This document shows, one piece after another, positions 44,006 through 52,530 of a DNA stretch of 64,000 bases. A model generated the notes under the pieces. The model was not told the DNA's origin. It worked only from the letters and a program-made list of their open reading frames with translations, and did not search any database. Position 1 is the stretch's first letter, and every line of letters begins with the position of its first letter. The DNA is from Pararhizobium sp. IMCC21322 (GTDB lineage: Bacteria > Pseudomonadota > Alphaproteobacteria > Rhizobiales > GCA-2746425), in contig NZ_CP132335.1 in assembly GCF_030758295.1 (NCBI RefSeq), positions 1,712,412-1,776,411 of the forward strand. Direction: 5' to 3'. A program made the translations under genes and the position numbers.

Positions 44006-45024
44006 TGCAGAAAAATATCATTCTTGAGGATCGTTGCAAGGAACTGGTGGTCGAGCTTGGGCTTGGCACATCAGACGACATTGTGTCGGCGGAGCCACTC
44101 GCTGGTGGTGTGGCATCTGATATCGCGGTGGTCGATTTGGGAGATCATCGTATCTGCGTGAAATTCGCGCTGGCCAAACTAAAGGTTGCCGAAGACTGGT
44201 TTGCGCCGGTTCATCGCAACAAGGCTGAGTATCATTGGCTGCGTACTGCGGCTGAAATTTCGCCAGATACCGCACTTAAACTTCTGGGCAGATCCGAGGT
44301 TCAGAATGGTTTTGCCATGGAATATCTGGACGGAGAAAATATCTATCTTTGGAAGGCCGCGCTCCTGCAAGCTCAGCCTGACAATGGCGAAGCTGCTGCT
44401 GTGGGGGCTGTAATTGGCCAGATCCACGCAGCGTCGGCAATTTCCGGTTTTGACACCAGCCCATTTGAGAACCGCGACGATTTCCATGCGCTTCGGCTGG
44501 AGCCATATCTACGCTTCACGGCAACGCGCCATCCAGCATTGGCTGATCATCTGAACGGAATGGCCGACAGTCTCTATGCCAGCCATCAGGTGTTGGTCCA
44601 TGGTGACGTTAGTCCCAAGAACATTCTGTTTCGTGCGGACAAGCCAGTTATTCTGGATGCGGAATGCGCCACCATGGGGGATGCAAGTTTTGACGTGGCT
44701 TTTTGCCTGAACCATCTGCTGCTGAAGGCGGTGCACATGCCCGCATTGCGTCAAAACCTGTTGGCAGCGGTGGAGAGTTTCTGGAGGGCTTATTCAGCAC
44801 ATATCAATTGGGAAACACCCGAGGCGCTCGAGGCGCGTGTCAGCGCGCTTCTTCCCATGCTGATGCTTGCCAGGATCGACGGAAAATCGCCCGTTGAGTA
44901 TTTATCCGATCAAAGTCGCCAGCAGGTGAGGGACCTTGCGGCCCCGTTGATCGAGAACCCCGTAACACGCCTGTCCGCACTTACCCAATACCTTGACGCC
45001 AAGCTCGAAGGAACAGACCTGTGA
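44005..45024 (+). CDS. APH-fold small-molecule kinase
   Basis: A 339-residue protein of the aminoglycoside-phosphotransferase/MTR-kinase fold. Catalytic loop VHGDVSPKNILF near residue 200 (Asp as base, Asn for metal), and metal loop ILDAECATMGD near 218. VKF-type Lys near 53 binds ATP. Given the operon, it probably phosphorylates a sugar acid or a derived alcohol and not an antibiotic. It overlaps the enolase paralogue by four bases, so the two may act in sequence. Confidence 0.85.
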   Translation: MQKNIILEDRCKELVVELGLGTSDDIVSAEPLAGGVASDIAVVDLGDHRICVKFALAKLKVAEDWFAPVHRNKAEYHWLRTAAEISPDTALKLLGRSEVQNGFAMEYLDGENIYLWKAALLQAQPDNGEAAAVGAVIGQIHAASAISGFDTSPFENRDDFHALRLEPYLRFTATRHPALADHLNGMADSLYASHQVLVHGDVSPKNILFRADKPVILDAECATMGDASFDVAFCLNHLLLKAVHMPALRQNLLAAVESFWRAYSAHINWETPEALEARVSALLPMLMLARIDGKSPVEYLSDQSRQQVRDLAAPLIENPVTRLSALTQYLDAKLEGTDL

Positions 45025-46334
45025 CAACAATAAAATCTGTCAAAGCCCGCAGGGTTTGGGATTCACGCGGCAACCCCACAGTGGAAGTTGACGTGACCTT
45101 GGCAAACGGCGTGACAGGGCGTGGCATTGCTCCTGCGGGAGCCTCTCGTGGCGCCCGAGAAGCGATTGACCTGCGAGATTGTGGCGCAAGACTTCGGGGT
45201 ATGGATGTGCAGCGGGCACTGACCTCGGTCAACGAGATCATTGCTCCGGTTCTTGTCGGGCGCGACGTTGCGGATCAGGTCGGAGCCGATAGGGCCATGT
45301 TGGAATTGGACCCGTCCCCGTTGAAGAGCACACTTGGCGGCAATGCAACTGTGGCAACATCGATTGCGCTGTTGCAAGCGGCAGCGGCGGCAGAAAACAA
45401 GCATTTATGGCAGCATATAGCAGACGTCTATGACAGGTCGGCTTCTATCCCTTTGCCAGAAATTCAGATCTTTGGCGGGGGCGCGCATGCGGGCCGCCGG
45501 GTTGATATTCAGGACTTCATGATCATGGTGCCTGGCGCGAACAGCTTTGATGAGGTGATGGAAATCACCAGCGAAGTTTACTTCGCTGCGGGCGACATAA
45601 TGAAGCAAAAGGGTCGTTTGGCCGGTGTCGCTGATGAAGGCGGTTGGTGGCCGGTTTTTGACAGCAATGAAGAAGCGCTGGAGACCCTGGTTGCAGCCAT
45701 TGAAAAGGCGGGAGAAAAGCCGGGCGAGCGGGTTGTGATCTCGCTTGATATTGCGGCATCCGAATTTGGCAAAGATGGGAAATACCGACTGGCGCTGGAC
45801 GACCAGAGCATGGATTCTGCTGCGTTCATCGACCTGCTGGGCAGATGGATCGAGGCCTATCCTATTGCATCGATAGAAGATCCGGTCGGCGAGGATGACC
45901 CCGAGAGCATGGCGGAATTCACGCGTCGCTATGGTCAGCGCGTTCAAATTATTGGCGACGACTATCTCGTAACCAACAAGGCGCTTGTCGAAGAGGCGGC
46001 TGCTGCCGGTGCCTGCAATGCCGTTCTGATCAAAGTAAACCAGGCTGGGACGATATCAGAATCTGTTGATACGTTTCTTGCAGCGGAAAAGACGGGGTTT
46101 CGCAGCGTCGTTTCTGCCCGCTCCGGTGAAACCGAGGATGTCACCATAAGCCATTTGGCGACCGGCCTTGGCTGCGGACAGCTGAAAGTCGGTTCATTCA
46201 CCCGCTCGGAACGCATGGCCAAATGGAATGAATGCTTGCGCATTCAGGACATTCTTGGGCCATCCGCCTTCGTAGGTGGCGCGCCATTGGCTGCCACTTG
46301 GTGGGGCAGAAAAAACTCTGGCGACAAATCGTGA
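45021..46334 (+). CDS. Enolase paralogue with altered active site
   Basis: A 437-residue protein, full-length for enolase. Kept: metal ligands Asp243, Glu286, Asp313; catalytic Glu206 (ADEGG) and Lys338 (LIKVNQ); Lys389; His156 (GGAHAG); Arg367-Ser368. Changed: the invariant His of SHRSGE is Ala366 (SARSGE); the Glu of IQEFM is Asp165; the mobile loop GASTG is GASRG. Housekeeping enolases keep these. It likely acts on a different phosphorylated 2-hydroxy- or sugar acid made by the upstream kinase. Acting as a second 2-phosphoglycerate dehydratase cannot be excluded. Confidence 0.85.
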   Translation: MTTIKSVKARRVWDSRGNPTVEVDVTLANGVTGRGIAPAGASRGAREAIDLRDCGARLRGMDVQRALTSVNEIIAPVLVGRDVADQVGADRAMLELDPSPLKSTLGGNATVATSIALLQAAAAAENKHLWQHIADVYDRSASIPLPEIQIFGGGAHAGRRVDIQDFMIMVPGANSFDEVMEITSEVYFAAGDIMKQKGRLAGVADEGGWWPVFDSNEEALETLVAAIEKAGEKPGERVVISLDIAASEFGKDGKYRLALDDQSMDSAAFIDLLGRWIEAYPIASIEDPVGEDDPESMAEFTRRYGQRVQIIGDDYLVTNKALVEEAAAAGACNAVLIKVNQAGTISESVDTFLAAEKTGFRSVVSARSGETEDVTISHLATGLGCGQLKVGSFTRSERMAKWNECLRIQDILGPSAFVGGAPLAATWWGRKNSGDKS

Positions 46335-46422
46335 TGGCCCCAAGCATCGGCGAAACAGTGGTTTTGGATATCGAGAGTCTGAGCGAGTAGGCTTACATGT
46401 CATTCCCTAGAAGGAGAACAAA

Positions 46423-47169
46423 ATGGATTTAACGCAACGTCTTGCTGGCAAGACAGCAATTGTAACGGCTGCTGCCCAGGGCATCGGACGTGCTGTCGCA
46501 GAGCGCCTGATGGCAGAAGGTGCGAATGTGTATGCTTCGGACTTGAATGGCGACGTTTTAAGCACGTTGAAGGGCGCGGATATCAGCACACTTGATGCCA
46601 CTGACGGGTCGGCAGTCAGCGCCTATTTTGAACAATTTGACCGGGTGGATATTCTGGTCCATGCGGTGGGTTACGTTCATCACGGTGACATTGAAGAATG
46701 CAGCCTTGAAGACTGGCGCAGATCCTGTGCCATTACCTTGGACAGCGCCTTTTTCGTGCTGGGCGCGGCCATTCCCAAGATGAAAACAAACGGCGGAAGC
46801 ATCATCACCATCGGTTCAGTGGCAAGTTCCACCAAAGGATTTCCGAAACGCGCAGCGTATGGTGCAACCAAGGCTGGCGTTCTGGGCCTGACCAAAGCTG
46901 TGGCGGCGGATTATCTTCACCAGGGCATTCGTTGCAACTCGGTTTGTCCCGGCACGGTGGACAGCCCAAGCCTGCGGGGGCGTATCGGGGTGCTGGCCGA
47001 AACGATGGGCAGTCTGGAAGAAGCCGAGAAGTATTTCATTGATCGTCAGCCAGCGGGCCGCTTTGGAACCCCCGATGAGATTGCCGGCCTCTGTGCGTTT
47101 CTGGCATCGGATGACGGGGCGTTTATGACCGGACAGATCGTCAACATCGACGGCGGGATTACCATCTGA
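46423..47169 (+). CDS. SDR-family dehydrogenase, last gene of the operon
   Basis: A 248-residue Rossmann protein. NAD motif TAAAQGIG at about 15-22, Asp near 40 (ASDLNG) favouring NAD, catalytic Ser in TIGSVASS and YGATK. It is close to the group of 2-keto-3-deoxy-L-fuconate dehydrogenase and 3-hydroxybutyrate dehydrogenase. GAAGGAGAA precedes its ATG. It lies 88 bases after the enolase paralogue. Confidence 0.85.
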   Translation: MDLTQRLAGKTAIVTAAAQGIGRAVAERLMAEGANVYASDLNGDVLSTLKGADISTLDATDGSAVSAYFEQFDRVDILVHAVGYVHHGDIEECSLEDWRRSCAITLDSAFFVLGAAIPKMKTNGGSIITIGSVASSTKGFPKRAAYGATKAGVLGLTKAVAADYLHQGIRCNSVCPGTVDSPSLRGRIGVLAETMGSLEEAEKYFIDRQPAGRFGTPDEIAGLCAFLASDDGAFMTGQIVNIDGGITI

Positions 47170-47174
47170 TTACG

Positions 47175-47207
47175 GACCGGCAGTCAGTCACTACTTAGTG
47201 GCCGGTC
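47175..47207 (+). terminator. Hairpin after the sugar-acid operon
   Basis: GACCGGC (47175-47181) pairs with GCCGGTC (47201-47207), and CACTA/TAGTG extends the stem inside. Only a weak T-run follows, so termination is probable but not certain. Confidence 0.45.
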
Positions 47208-47346
47208 TTGCTGTTCGGCAAATAAGCCATACCCAGCAGATCAAACCTTCCGGCTACGCTGCTGACAGTAGGGTGTCAGCGGTCTGCGTCTACAAATGCC
47301 ATATGCCAATGTGGCAGTTTTAGGATACCATCAAGGAGCGATAACA

Positions 47347-47763
47347 GTGCCCGCAAATCTGTTTGGGTTGAATGTTATTGGGCAGATCGCTCTACTGAAT
47401 GAGGGTAAGCCTCTTGAGGCGTTTGATCAGTATTTTGCGCCGGATGGCGTAATGTATGCCAACGGTAAGATTTTCGCCCGTGATGCTTCCGAGGGGCGTA
47501 GGAAGCAAGAGCCATACATAAATTCTGCGACGTCAATTAGCGGTAGCATCGTCGATCTCATTATGTCGGAGGAAAAAGAGATTTGTGCTTTTCGCAACAG
47601 ATCTACTTTTGTGGCTCCCGACCGCAAGAAACACCAAATTGACGGTGTATGTTGGCAACGGTGGTTTGCTGGTAAGGTCGTTGAAGAGCGATATTTCGAC
47701 GGCGACGAGATGCAGAAAATGCTGAACATTGGTATTCTTACATCACCAGAGAAAATCGCTTGA
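47347..47763 (+). CDS. NTF2/SnoaL-like protein
   Basis: A 138-residue protein of the NTF2-like cone fold: LNEGKPLEAFDQYFAPDGVMYANGK and a C-terminal GVCWQRWFAGKVVEERYFDGDEM. Members include isomerases, dehydratases and binding proteins. GTG 47347 is preferred because AAGGAG lies about nine bases before it; ATG 47296 lacks one. It follows the operon terminator and may be independent. Confidence 0.7.
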   Translation: MPANLFGLNVIGQIALLNEGKPLEAFDQYFAPDGVMYANGKIFARDASEGRRKQEPYINSATSISGSIVDLIMSEEKEICAFRNRSTFVAPDRKKHQIDGVCWQRWFAGKVVEERYFDGDEMQKMLNIGILTSPEKIA

Positions 47764-48586
47764 TCGAGCGGTGCATGCCCCCGACGTCAGCGAGATAAAG
47801 CTTGCAAGTTATTATTACCATTCAGGGTTCACAAACGGGTCAATCGCCATTGATGGGCTAAAAAAGACGTCTCGGTTCTTGCGAAACCTGAAAACTTTCA
47901 ACCAATCAAGACTGTGTTAGGTGAGCATGTCAAAAAATGACATGCCCAGTGTGCTTTCAAACCATCTCACCGGATCAGAAAGTAGCGCCGCGTCACCGCT
48001 TGATTGGTGCAGTGGTTCTTTACCACTTCGTCAATGTTACTTTGAAGGGTTGCAATGCGTTTATTGTACAGTTTTGCAATACACGAGACGTTTGAGCCAC
48101 AGGCCGCGCGGGACTTCTAGAAAGCAGTCGCGGCGTAATGACAAATGCCGCTTACACCCATCAGCAATGGCGGCAGATACAGGAAGTGAAAACAACGTTG
48201 CAGCGAGTGCAATTGTCACAGGCCCAAAACCGTTTCGGTCAGAGGGAGGTGCTTTGGTAACTGCACGCTTCCACTGTACAAAAGCGTGACCTTCGATCCT
48301 GCGCTAATTGGCGGTCAAAAGAATGTGCAAAATAGCATCATATCTGCAGATGTTTAGAAGTCCGGCATATCTTCGATAGCTTCAAAGGTCAGTTGTAGGC
48401 ATCTGTCTCAGACGCTGCATTATTTAGCTCAGTGGATCTGCATACCTTCACATGCATCCGAGATGATTTGAATTTCAGGCAAAAATCCAGTGCCCAACCT
48501 AACATTGTGCCATTGACCGTGTGTCAGATAATTAGAAGAAACATCTATATGTTTTGATAAATCCCATGGGATGAGGTTGGTTTGTT
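47764..48586. other. Intergenic stretch without a supported gene
   Basis: About 820 bases with only short frames. An open frame of 122 codons at 47921-48289 has no ribosome site and no family signal. No repeat or RNA gene was recognised. Confidence 0.4.
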
Positions 48587-48800
48587 TTAGAGCTGGCCCC
48601 GTTCCGTCGCGGAAACTATTTTTCCGGCAATGCGTTGAGCATGTTCACTTGTAAGACCCGCCATCCAGACTTTCAACGGAACGGTTACAACGCGTGACCT
48701 GATACCTTTTTTATATCGTCGGATACCCACTTCGGATTGGACAACTCTGGCGGAAAGGCTCCATCAAGACAGGGCGCGGCCGCATTAATGTCGGACGCAA
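48587..48800 (-). pseudogene. Possible C-terminal gene fragment with a frameshift
   Basis: On the minus strand about 31 codons before a TAA read like real protein (VPLKVWMAGLTSEHAQRIAG then KIVSATERGQL). A second stretch upstream (NAAAPCLDG, FPPELSNPKWVSDDIKK) is in another frame; one base missing in the run of six A/T at 48707-48712 would join them. The 5' part is lost under the gene at 48816. The family is not recognised. Confidence 0.35.
48701..48717. promoter_or_regulatory. Weak copy of the GATACC-N5-GGTATC operator
   Basis: GATACC-TTTTT-TATATC, left half exact and right half 4 of 6, about 100 bases before the KDG-dehydratase-family gene. A further GGATACC follows at 48721. Compare 50748 and 52408. 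Confidence 0.35.
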
Positions 48801-48815
48801 TTTGAGGTGCGTCAC

Positions 48816-49730
48816 ATGATCTTGCCTGGTTTTTCGCAGGCCCTTACCGGCATTTCCGGAATTCTTGTTTGTCCGTTTTCATCTGATGACAGCCTGGATT
48901 GTGGCAAATTAAAACCACTGGTGGATCGTGCGATTGGTGCCGGTGTCCATGTTCTGGTGGCGAACGGCAACACAGGAGAATATTACGGTCTGACAGCAGA
49001 TGAAGCTGAGCAGTTTGTCCGTTCAGCGGCGCAGCATATCGCCGGGCAGGTGCCTTTGCTTGCAGGTATAGGGCGCTCAATCAAGGAGGCCTGCCAATTG
49101 GCAAAAATATCTGCTGAGGCTGGCGCGGATGGCTTGATGATCCATCAACCGCCAGACTCATTTGTCGCGCCGCGCGGGATTATCGACTATGTTCAGCGGG
49201 TGCACGCGGCGAGCGATGGCCTGCCAATCATGCTCTATTTGCGCAATGATGCCATTGGCACAGATGCGATTGTAAAACTATGCTCCCTGGAGGGCGTTGC
49301 TGGCATTAAATGGGCGACACCCAATCCCCTGAAACTGGCGGAGGCCATCGCAGCCTGTCCGGATCATTTGATTTGGGTTGGTGGCTTGGCCGAGGTCTGG
49401 GCTCCATCTTTTTATGCCGTTGGCGCCAGAGGCTTCACCTCCGGCCTGATCAATGTCTGGCCTGAGCGTTCGGTCTCCATTCACACTGCGCTTGAGGCCG
49501 GGGACTACGCGCAGGCACGGTTTTTGATCGATGGAATGCGAGACTTTGAAGATGTCCGTGCCGAGGAGATGAATGGTACCAATGTGACGGCGGTAAAAGC
49601 TGCCCTTATCATGATGGAAAACGATTGTGGGCCGACGCGGCCTCCCTCTGCCTGGCCGCTTACGTCAACACAGGCACAAAAACTGAAAACCTTTCTGGGT
49701 CGCGAAGGTCTGCTGCCTCCTAGACGCTGA
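48816..49730 (+). CDS. Dihydrodipicolinate-synthase-family enzyme, probable 5-keto-4-deoxyglucarate dehydratase
   Basis: A 304-residue TIM-barrel protein. Lys165 (GIKWATP) forms the Schiff base; Tyr141 (LYLRN) and the GNTGEYY loop at 51-57 bind the keto-acid. This family includes the enzyme turning 5-keto-4-deoxyglucarate into 2,5-dioxopentanoate with loss of water and CO2, and keto-acid aldolases. ATG 48816 has GAGG upstream. A following LysR and hexarate dehydratase gene support the first activity. Confidence 0.8.
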   Translation: MILPGFSQALTGISGILVCPFSSDDSLDCGKLKPLVDRAIGAGVHVLVANGNTGEYYGLTADEAEQFVRSAAQHIAGQVPLLAGIGRSIKEACQLAKISAEAGADGLMIHQPPDSFVAPRGIIDYVQRVHAASDGLPIMLYLRNDAIGTDAIVKLCSLEGVAGIKWATPNPLKLAEAIAACPDHLIWVGGLAEVWAPSFYAVGARGFTSGLINVWPERSVSIHTALEAGDYAQARFLIDGMRDFEDVRAEEMNGTNVTAVKAALIMMENDCGPTRPPSAWPLTSTQAQKLKTFLGREGLLPPRR

Positions 49731-49815
49731 GCTGGTAGCTGCTCTAAAGTTTGGCAAACATGCCTATTCATGCGTAGGTGACAGCCTGATAGATGGATTT
49801 AGGGAGTGAGTTTCC

Positions 49816-50733
49816 GTGTTCGAACTAAACCAGTTGAGAAGCTTTATTGCGGTGGCCACGGAGCTGAACTTCCATCGCGCAGCTGAGCGTCTCAACATGA
49901 CCCAGCCACCATTGAGCCGTCAAATCCAGATGCTGGAGCGTGAGGTTGGCGTCCTGCTTTTTGACCGAACCGGGAACAGCACCCGACTGACCGCTGCGGG
50001 CCGCCGTTTTTTCACCGAAGCGCAGGATATCCTCAGGCGCGCCGAAGCTGCCGCCCTGTCGGCTCGCCGTGCCGAATCCGGAGAGGAGGGGGCTGTGGTT
50101 TTGGGTTTCATCCCAGTTGCAACACTTGGTTTGTTGCCACAGGTGGTGTCAATTCTGCGGCAGGCTGTGCCAACCGTAGACGTCATTTTGAAAGAAATGC
50201 AGACCATTGATCAGCTCGAGGCGTTGCCATCAGGCATGATTGATCTGGGGATCATGCGCTTGCCGCGTGATCGCAGCAAAATGAATTTTGCTCGTCTGCT
50301 GAGCGAACCTTACATGCTGGCTATGCATCAGAATCATCCGCTTGCGGACAAGGACCATCATGTGGTTCAGGATCTGCACCGTCAGGATTTCCTGATGTAT
50401 GCGCCTTCCGATGGTTGGTACGGTTATGAAAATCTCAACGGGCTTTTTATCACGCATAAGGTGCAGCCGAATTTTGTACAGTATTTTGGTCAAACCCTGA
50501 CGATGTTGTCGATGGTTGATGCAAATGTTGGGATCGCCCTTGTTCCAGCCGCCGCGCGCTTTCTTGGCTTCCCGAATGTGGTCCTGAAACCAATTGAGTT
50601 TCCCTCCCCAATTCGCTCGGAACAACATTTGGGATGGTCAAACGCCTCAGATGAGCAGCCAGTGGTTCAGCGTGTGCGAGAGGCGCTTATCGGGGCATTT
50701 GAAAATGCAAATGAACCCGCGCTTCAGACATAG
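49816..50733 (+). CDS. LysR-family regulator
   Basis: A 305-residue protein starting with GTG. Residues 1-60 are the LysR winged helix (LRSFIAVATELNFHRAAERLNMTQPPLSRQI). Residues 90-300 are the periplasmic-binding-like sensor. It lies between the KDG-dehydratase-family gene and the galactarate-dehydratase-family gene, all on one strand. Repeated GATACC-N5-GGTATC elements next to these genes are its likely sites. Confidence 0.95.
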   Translation: MFELNQLRSFIAVATELNFHRAAERLNMTQPPLSRQIQMLEREVGVLLFDRTGNSTRLTAAGRRFFTEAQDILRRAEAAALSARRAESGEEGAVVLGFIPVATLGLLPQVVSILRQAVPTVDVILKEMQTIDQLEALPSGMIDLGIMRLPRDRSKMNFARLLSEPYMLAMHQNHPLADKDHHVVQDLHRQDFLMYAPSDGWYGYENLNGLFITHKVQPNFVQYFGQTLTMLSMVDANVGIALVPAAARFLGFPNVVLKPIEFPSPIRSEQHLGWSNASDEQPVVQRVREALIGAFENANEPALQT

Positions 50734-50747
50734 GACAGGTCTTAAGC

Positions 50748-50770
50748 GATACCTGATCGGTATCAGCCGA
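50748..50770. promoter_or_regulatory. Operator motif copy 1, before galactarate-dehydratase-like gene
   Basis: GATACC-TGATC-GGTATC followed by AGCCGA, an inverted repeat with a five-base centre, 82 bases before the start at 50852. It is the same as the motif at 52408 except for the centre. Confidence 0.8.
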
Positions 50771-50851
50771 TAGCAACCCAATATTGGACGCCCTGATGTC
50801 GCCTACCTAGGTTCAGCCGGTCAGCGAAACCTCTGAGCCACAAGAGTAATT

Positions 50852-52375
50852 ATGTCCCTGTCTTCCTTCATCATAATCAATCCTGCCGACACTGTTGCTG
50901 TTGCTCTCATGCCGGTTGCATCCGGAACAGCGTTGTCAAGCGGGGCAAGCACTGTTGAGCCTGTTCCGGCAGGGCACAAGGTAGCGCTGCGCGCCATCGC
51001 AAAGGGCGTGCCGGTGCTGCGTTATGGGCAGATTATTGGGTTTGCCAGTGAGGACATCGCAGCTGGTGCTCATGTGCATTCTCACAATCTGGAAATGGGT
51101 GCCATCGACAAGGACTATGCCTTCGGAGCTGACAAGCAACCTCCACAGGCCCAAAAAAAAGACCGGGCCTTCATGGGGTTTCGCCGGGCTGACGGGCGCA
51201 GTGCCACGCGCAACTACATCGGCATCCTGACAACGGTTAACTGCTCGGCACATGTAGCGAATGCTGTGGCCAGAGCATTTGAGCGGCAGCTTGGAACAGA
51301 TCACGATCCGCTGGCTGATTTCCCCAATGTTGATGGTGTGGTTGCGCTGACGCATACGACAGGCTGCGGCATGAGCGCAGGCGAGCCCTTGGAGGTGCTT
51401 CAGCGAACCATCAGGGGCTATTGTGACCACCCGAATTTCTCCCATGTTTTGGTTCTGGGCTTGGGGTGTGAGGTCAATCAAATCGGAGAATTGGTCAATG
51501 CGCCTTCAACGCAACACCGTCCCCATGCCTTAAACATTCAGGCGGCGGGTGGGACCCGTAAGACCGTTGAAGCCGCGATTGCAAAGGTGCGTGGCTGGCT
51601 GGCGGAAAGCAACGCCATTACCCGCGTGCCCATTCCGGTATCCGAGCTTAGCGTAGCCCTGATTTGTGGCGGATCTGACGGCTATTCGGGTATCACGGCA
51701 AATCCCGCTTTGGGTGCTGCAAGCGACAGGCTTGTTGCCCATGGCGGTACAATTATTCTTTCAGAAACGCCTGAAACCTATGGTGCTGAGCATTTGCTGA
51801 CGCGGCGCGCGATCCGCCGCGATGTCGGCGAGAAGCTGATTGAACGCATGGCCTGGTGGGAGGCCTACGGCTCTACGCAAGGCGCATCGTTGAATGCCAA
51901 TCCTTCTCCTGGAAACAAGCGCGGTGGGTTGACCACGATCCTGGAGAAGTCGCTGGGTGCCCTTTCCAAAGGCGGCACATCAAATCTCAACGACGTTGTG
52001 GCCTATGCACAAAAATCTGATCACAAAGGGTTGGTCTTCATGGATGCGCCTGGCTACGATCCTGTTCAGGTGACCGGACAGATTGCCGGAGGTGCCAACC
52101 TTGTGGCCTTCACAACCGGGCGTGGCAGCGTGTTTGGTAGCAAACCAGCTCCGACACTCAAAATCGCCAGCAATAGCAAAATGTTTGACGCGATGGTAGA
52201 AGATATGGACATCAATTGCGGTGGTATCCTGGATGGTTCTGATACAATTGATGAATGCGGGGAGCGCATATTCGAGGCCCTGATTGCATTGGCATCCGGC
52301 GAGAAAAGCAAAAGCGAAGCGTTGGATTTCGGCGCTTCGGAATTCGCTCCCTGGATCGTTGGCCCCGTCATATAA
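50852..52375 (+). CDS. Galactarate/altronate dehydratase family protein (GarD/UxaA type)
   Basis: A 507-residue protein. Residues about 10-90 form the SAF-type N-terminal domain (GHKVALRAIAKGVPVLRYGQIIG). The rest carries the family parts GFRRADGRSATRNYIGILTTVNCSAH, HTTGCGM, and MDINCGGILDG near the end, with Cys and His likely binding iron. GarD turns galactarate into 5-keto-4-deoxyglucarate, the substrate proposed for the enzyme at 48816. Altronate or another acid remains possible. Confidence 0.85.
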   Translation: MSLSSFIIINPADTVAVALMPVASGTALSSGASTVEPVPAGHKVALRAIAKGVPVLRYGQIIGFASEDIAAGAHVHSHNLEMGAIDKDYAFGADKQPPQAQKKDRAFMGFRRADGRSATRNYIGILTTVNCSAHVANAVARAFERQLGTDHDPLADFPNVDGVVALTHTTGCGMSAGEPLEVLQRTIRGYCDHPNFSHVLVLGLGCEVNQIGELVNAPSTQHRPHALNIQAAGGTRKTVEAAIAKVRGWLAESNAITRVPIPVSELSVALICGGSDGYSGITANPALGAASDRLVAHGGTIILSETPETYGAEHLLTRRAIRRDVGEKLIERMAWWEAYGSTQGASLNANPSPGNKRGGLTTILEKSLGALSKGGTSNLNDVVAYAQKSDHKGLVFMDAPGYDPVQVTGQIAGGANLVAFTTGRGSVFGSKPAPTLKIASNSKMFDAMVEDMDINCGGILDGSDTIDECGERIFEALIALASGEKSKSEALDFGASEFAPWIVGPVI

Positions 52376-52407
52376 GGGGCCGCCTGCGGTTGGTCGGCGC
52401 TGCCGGT

Positions 52408-52430
52408 GATACCGAAAAGGTATCAGCCGA
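52408..52430. promoter_or_regulatory. Operator motif copy 2, before TctC gene
   Basis: GATACC-GAAAA-GGTATC followed by AGCCGA, 100 bases before the substrate-binding protein gene at 52531. It shares 18 of 18 non-centre bases with copy 1. Confidence 0.8.
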
Positions 52431-52530
52431 CTTATCCATAACATTGGATCACCTTCGGCTTGTATCCTACAAGGAAGGCAGCGCGAGCCGTCAGTATTGA
52501 GCACGCGAAGAGATTATAGGGAGAAACACA

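Noticed and set aside
47921-48289. 122-codon plus-strand frame
   Set aside because: No ribosome site or family signal; composition is unlike neighbouring genes.
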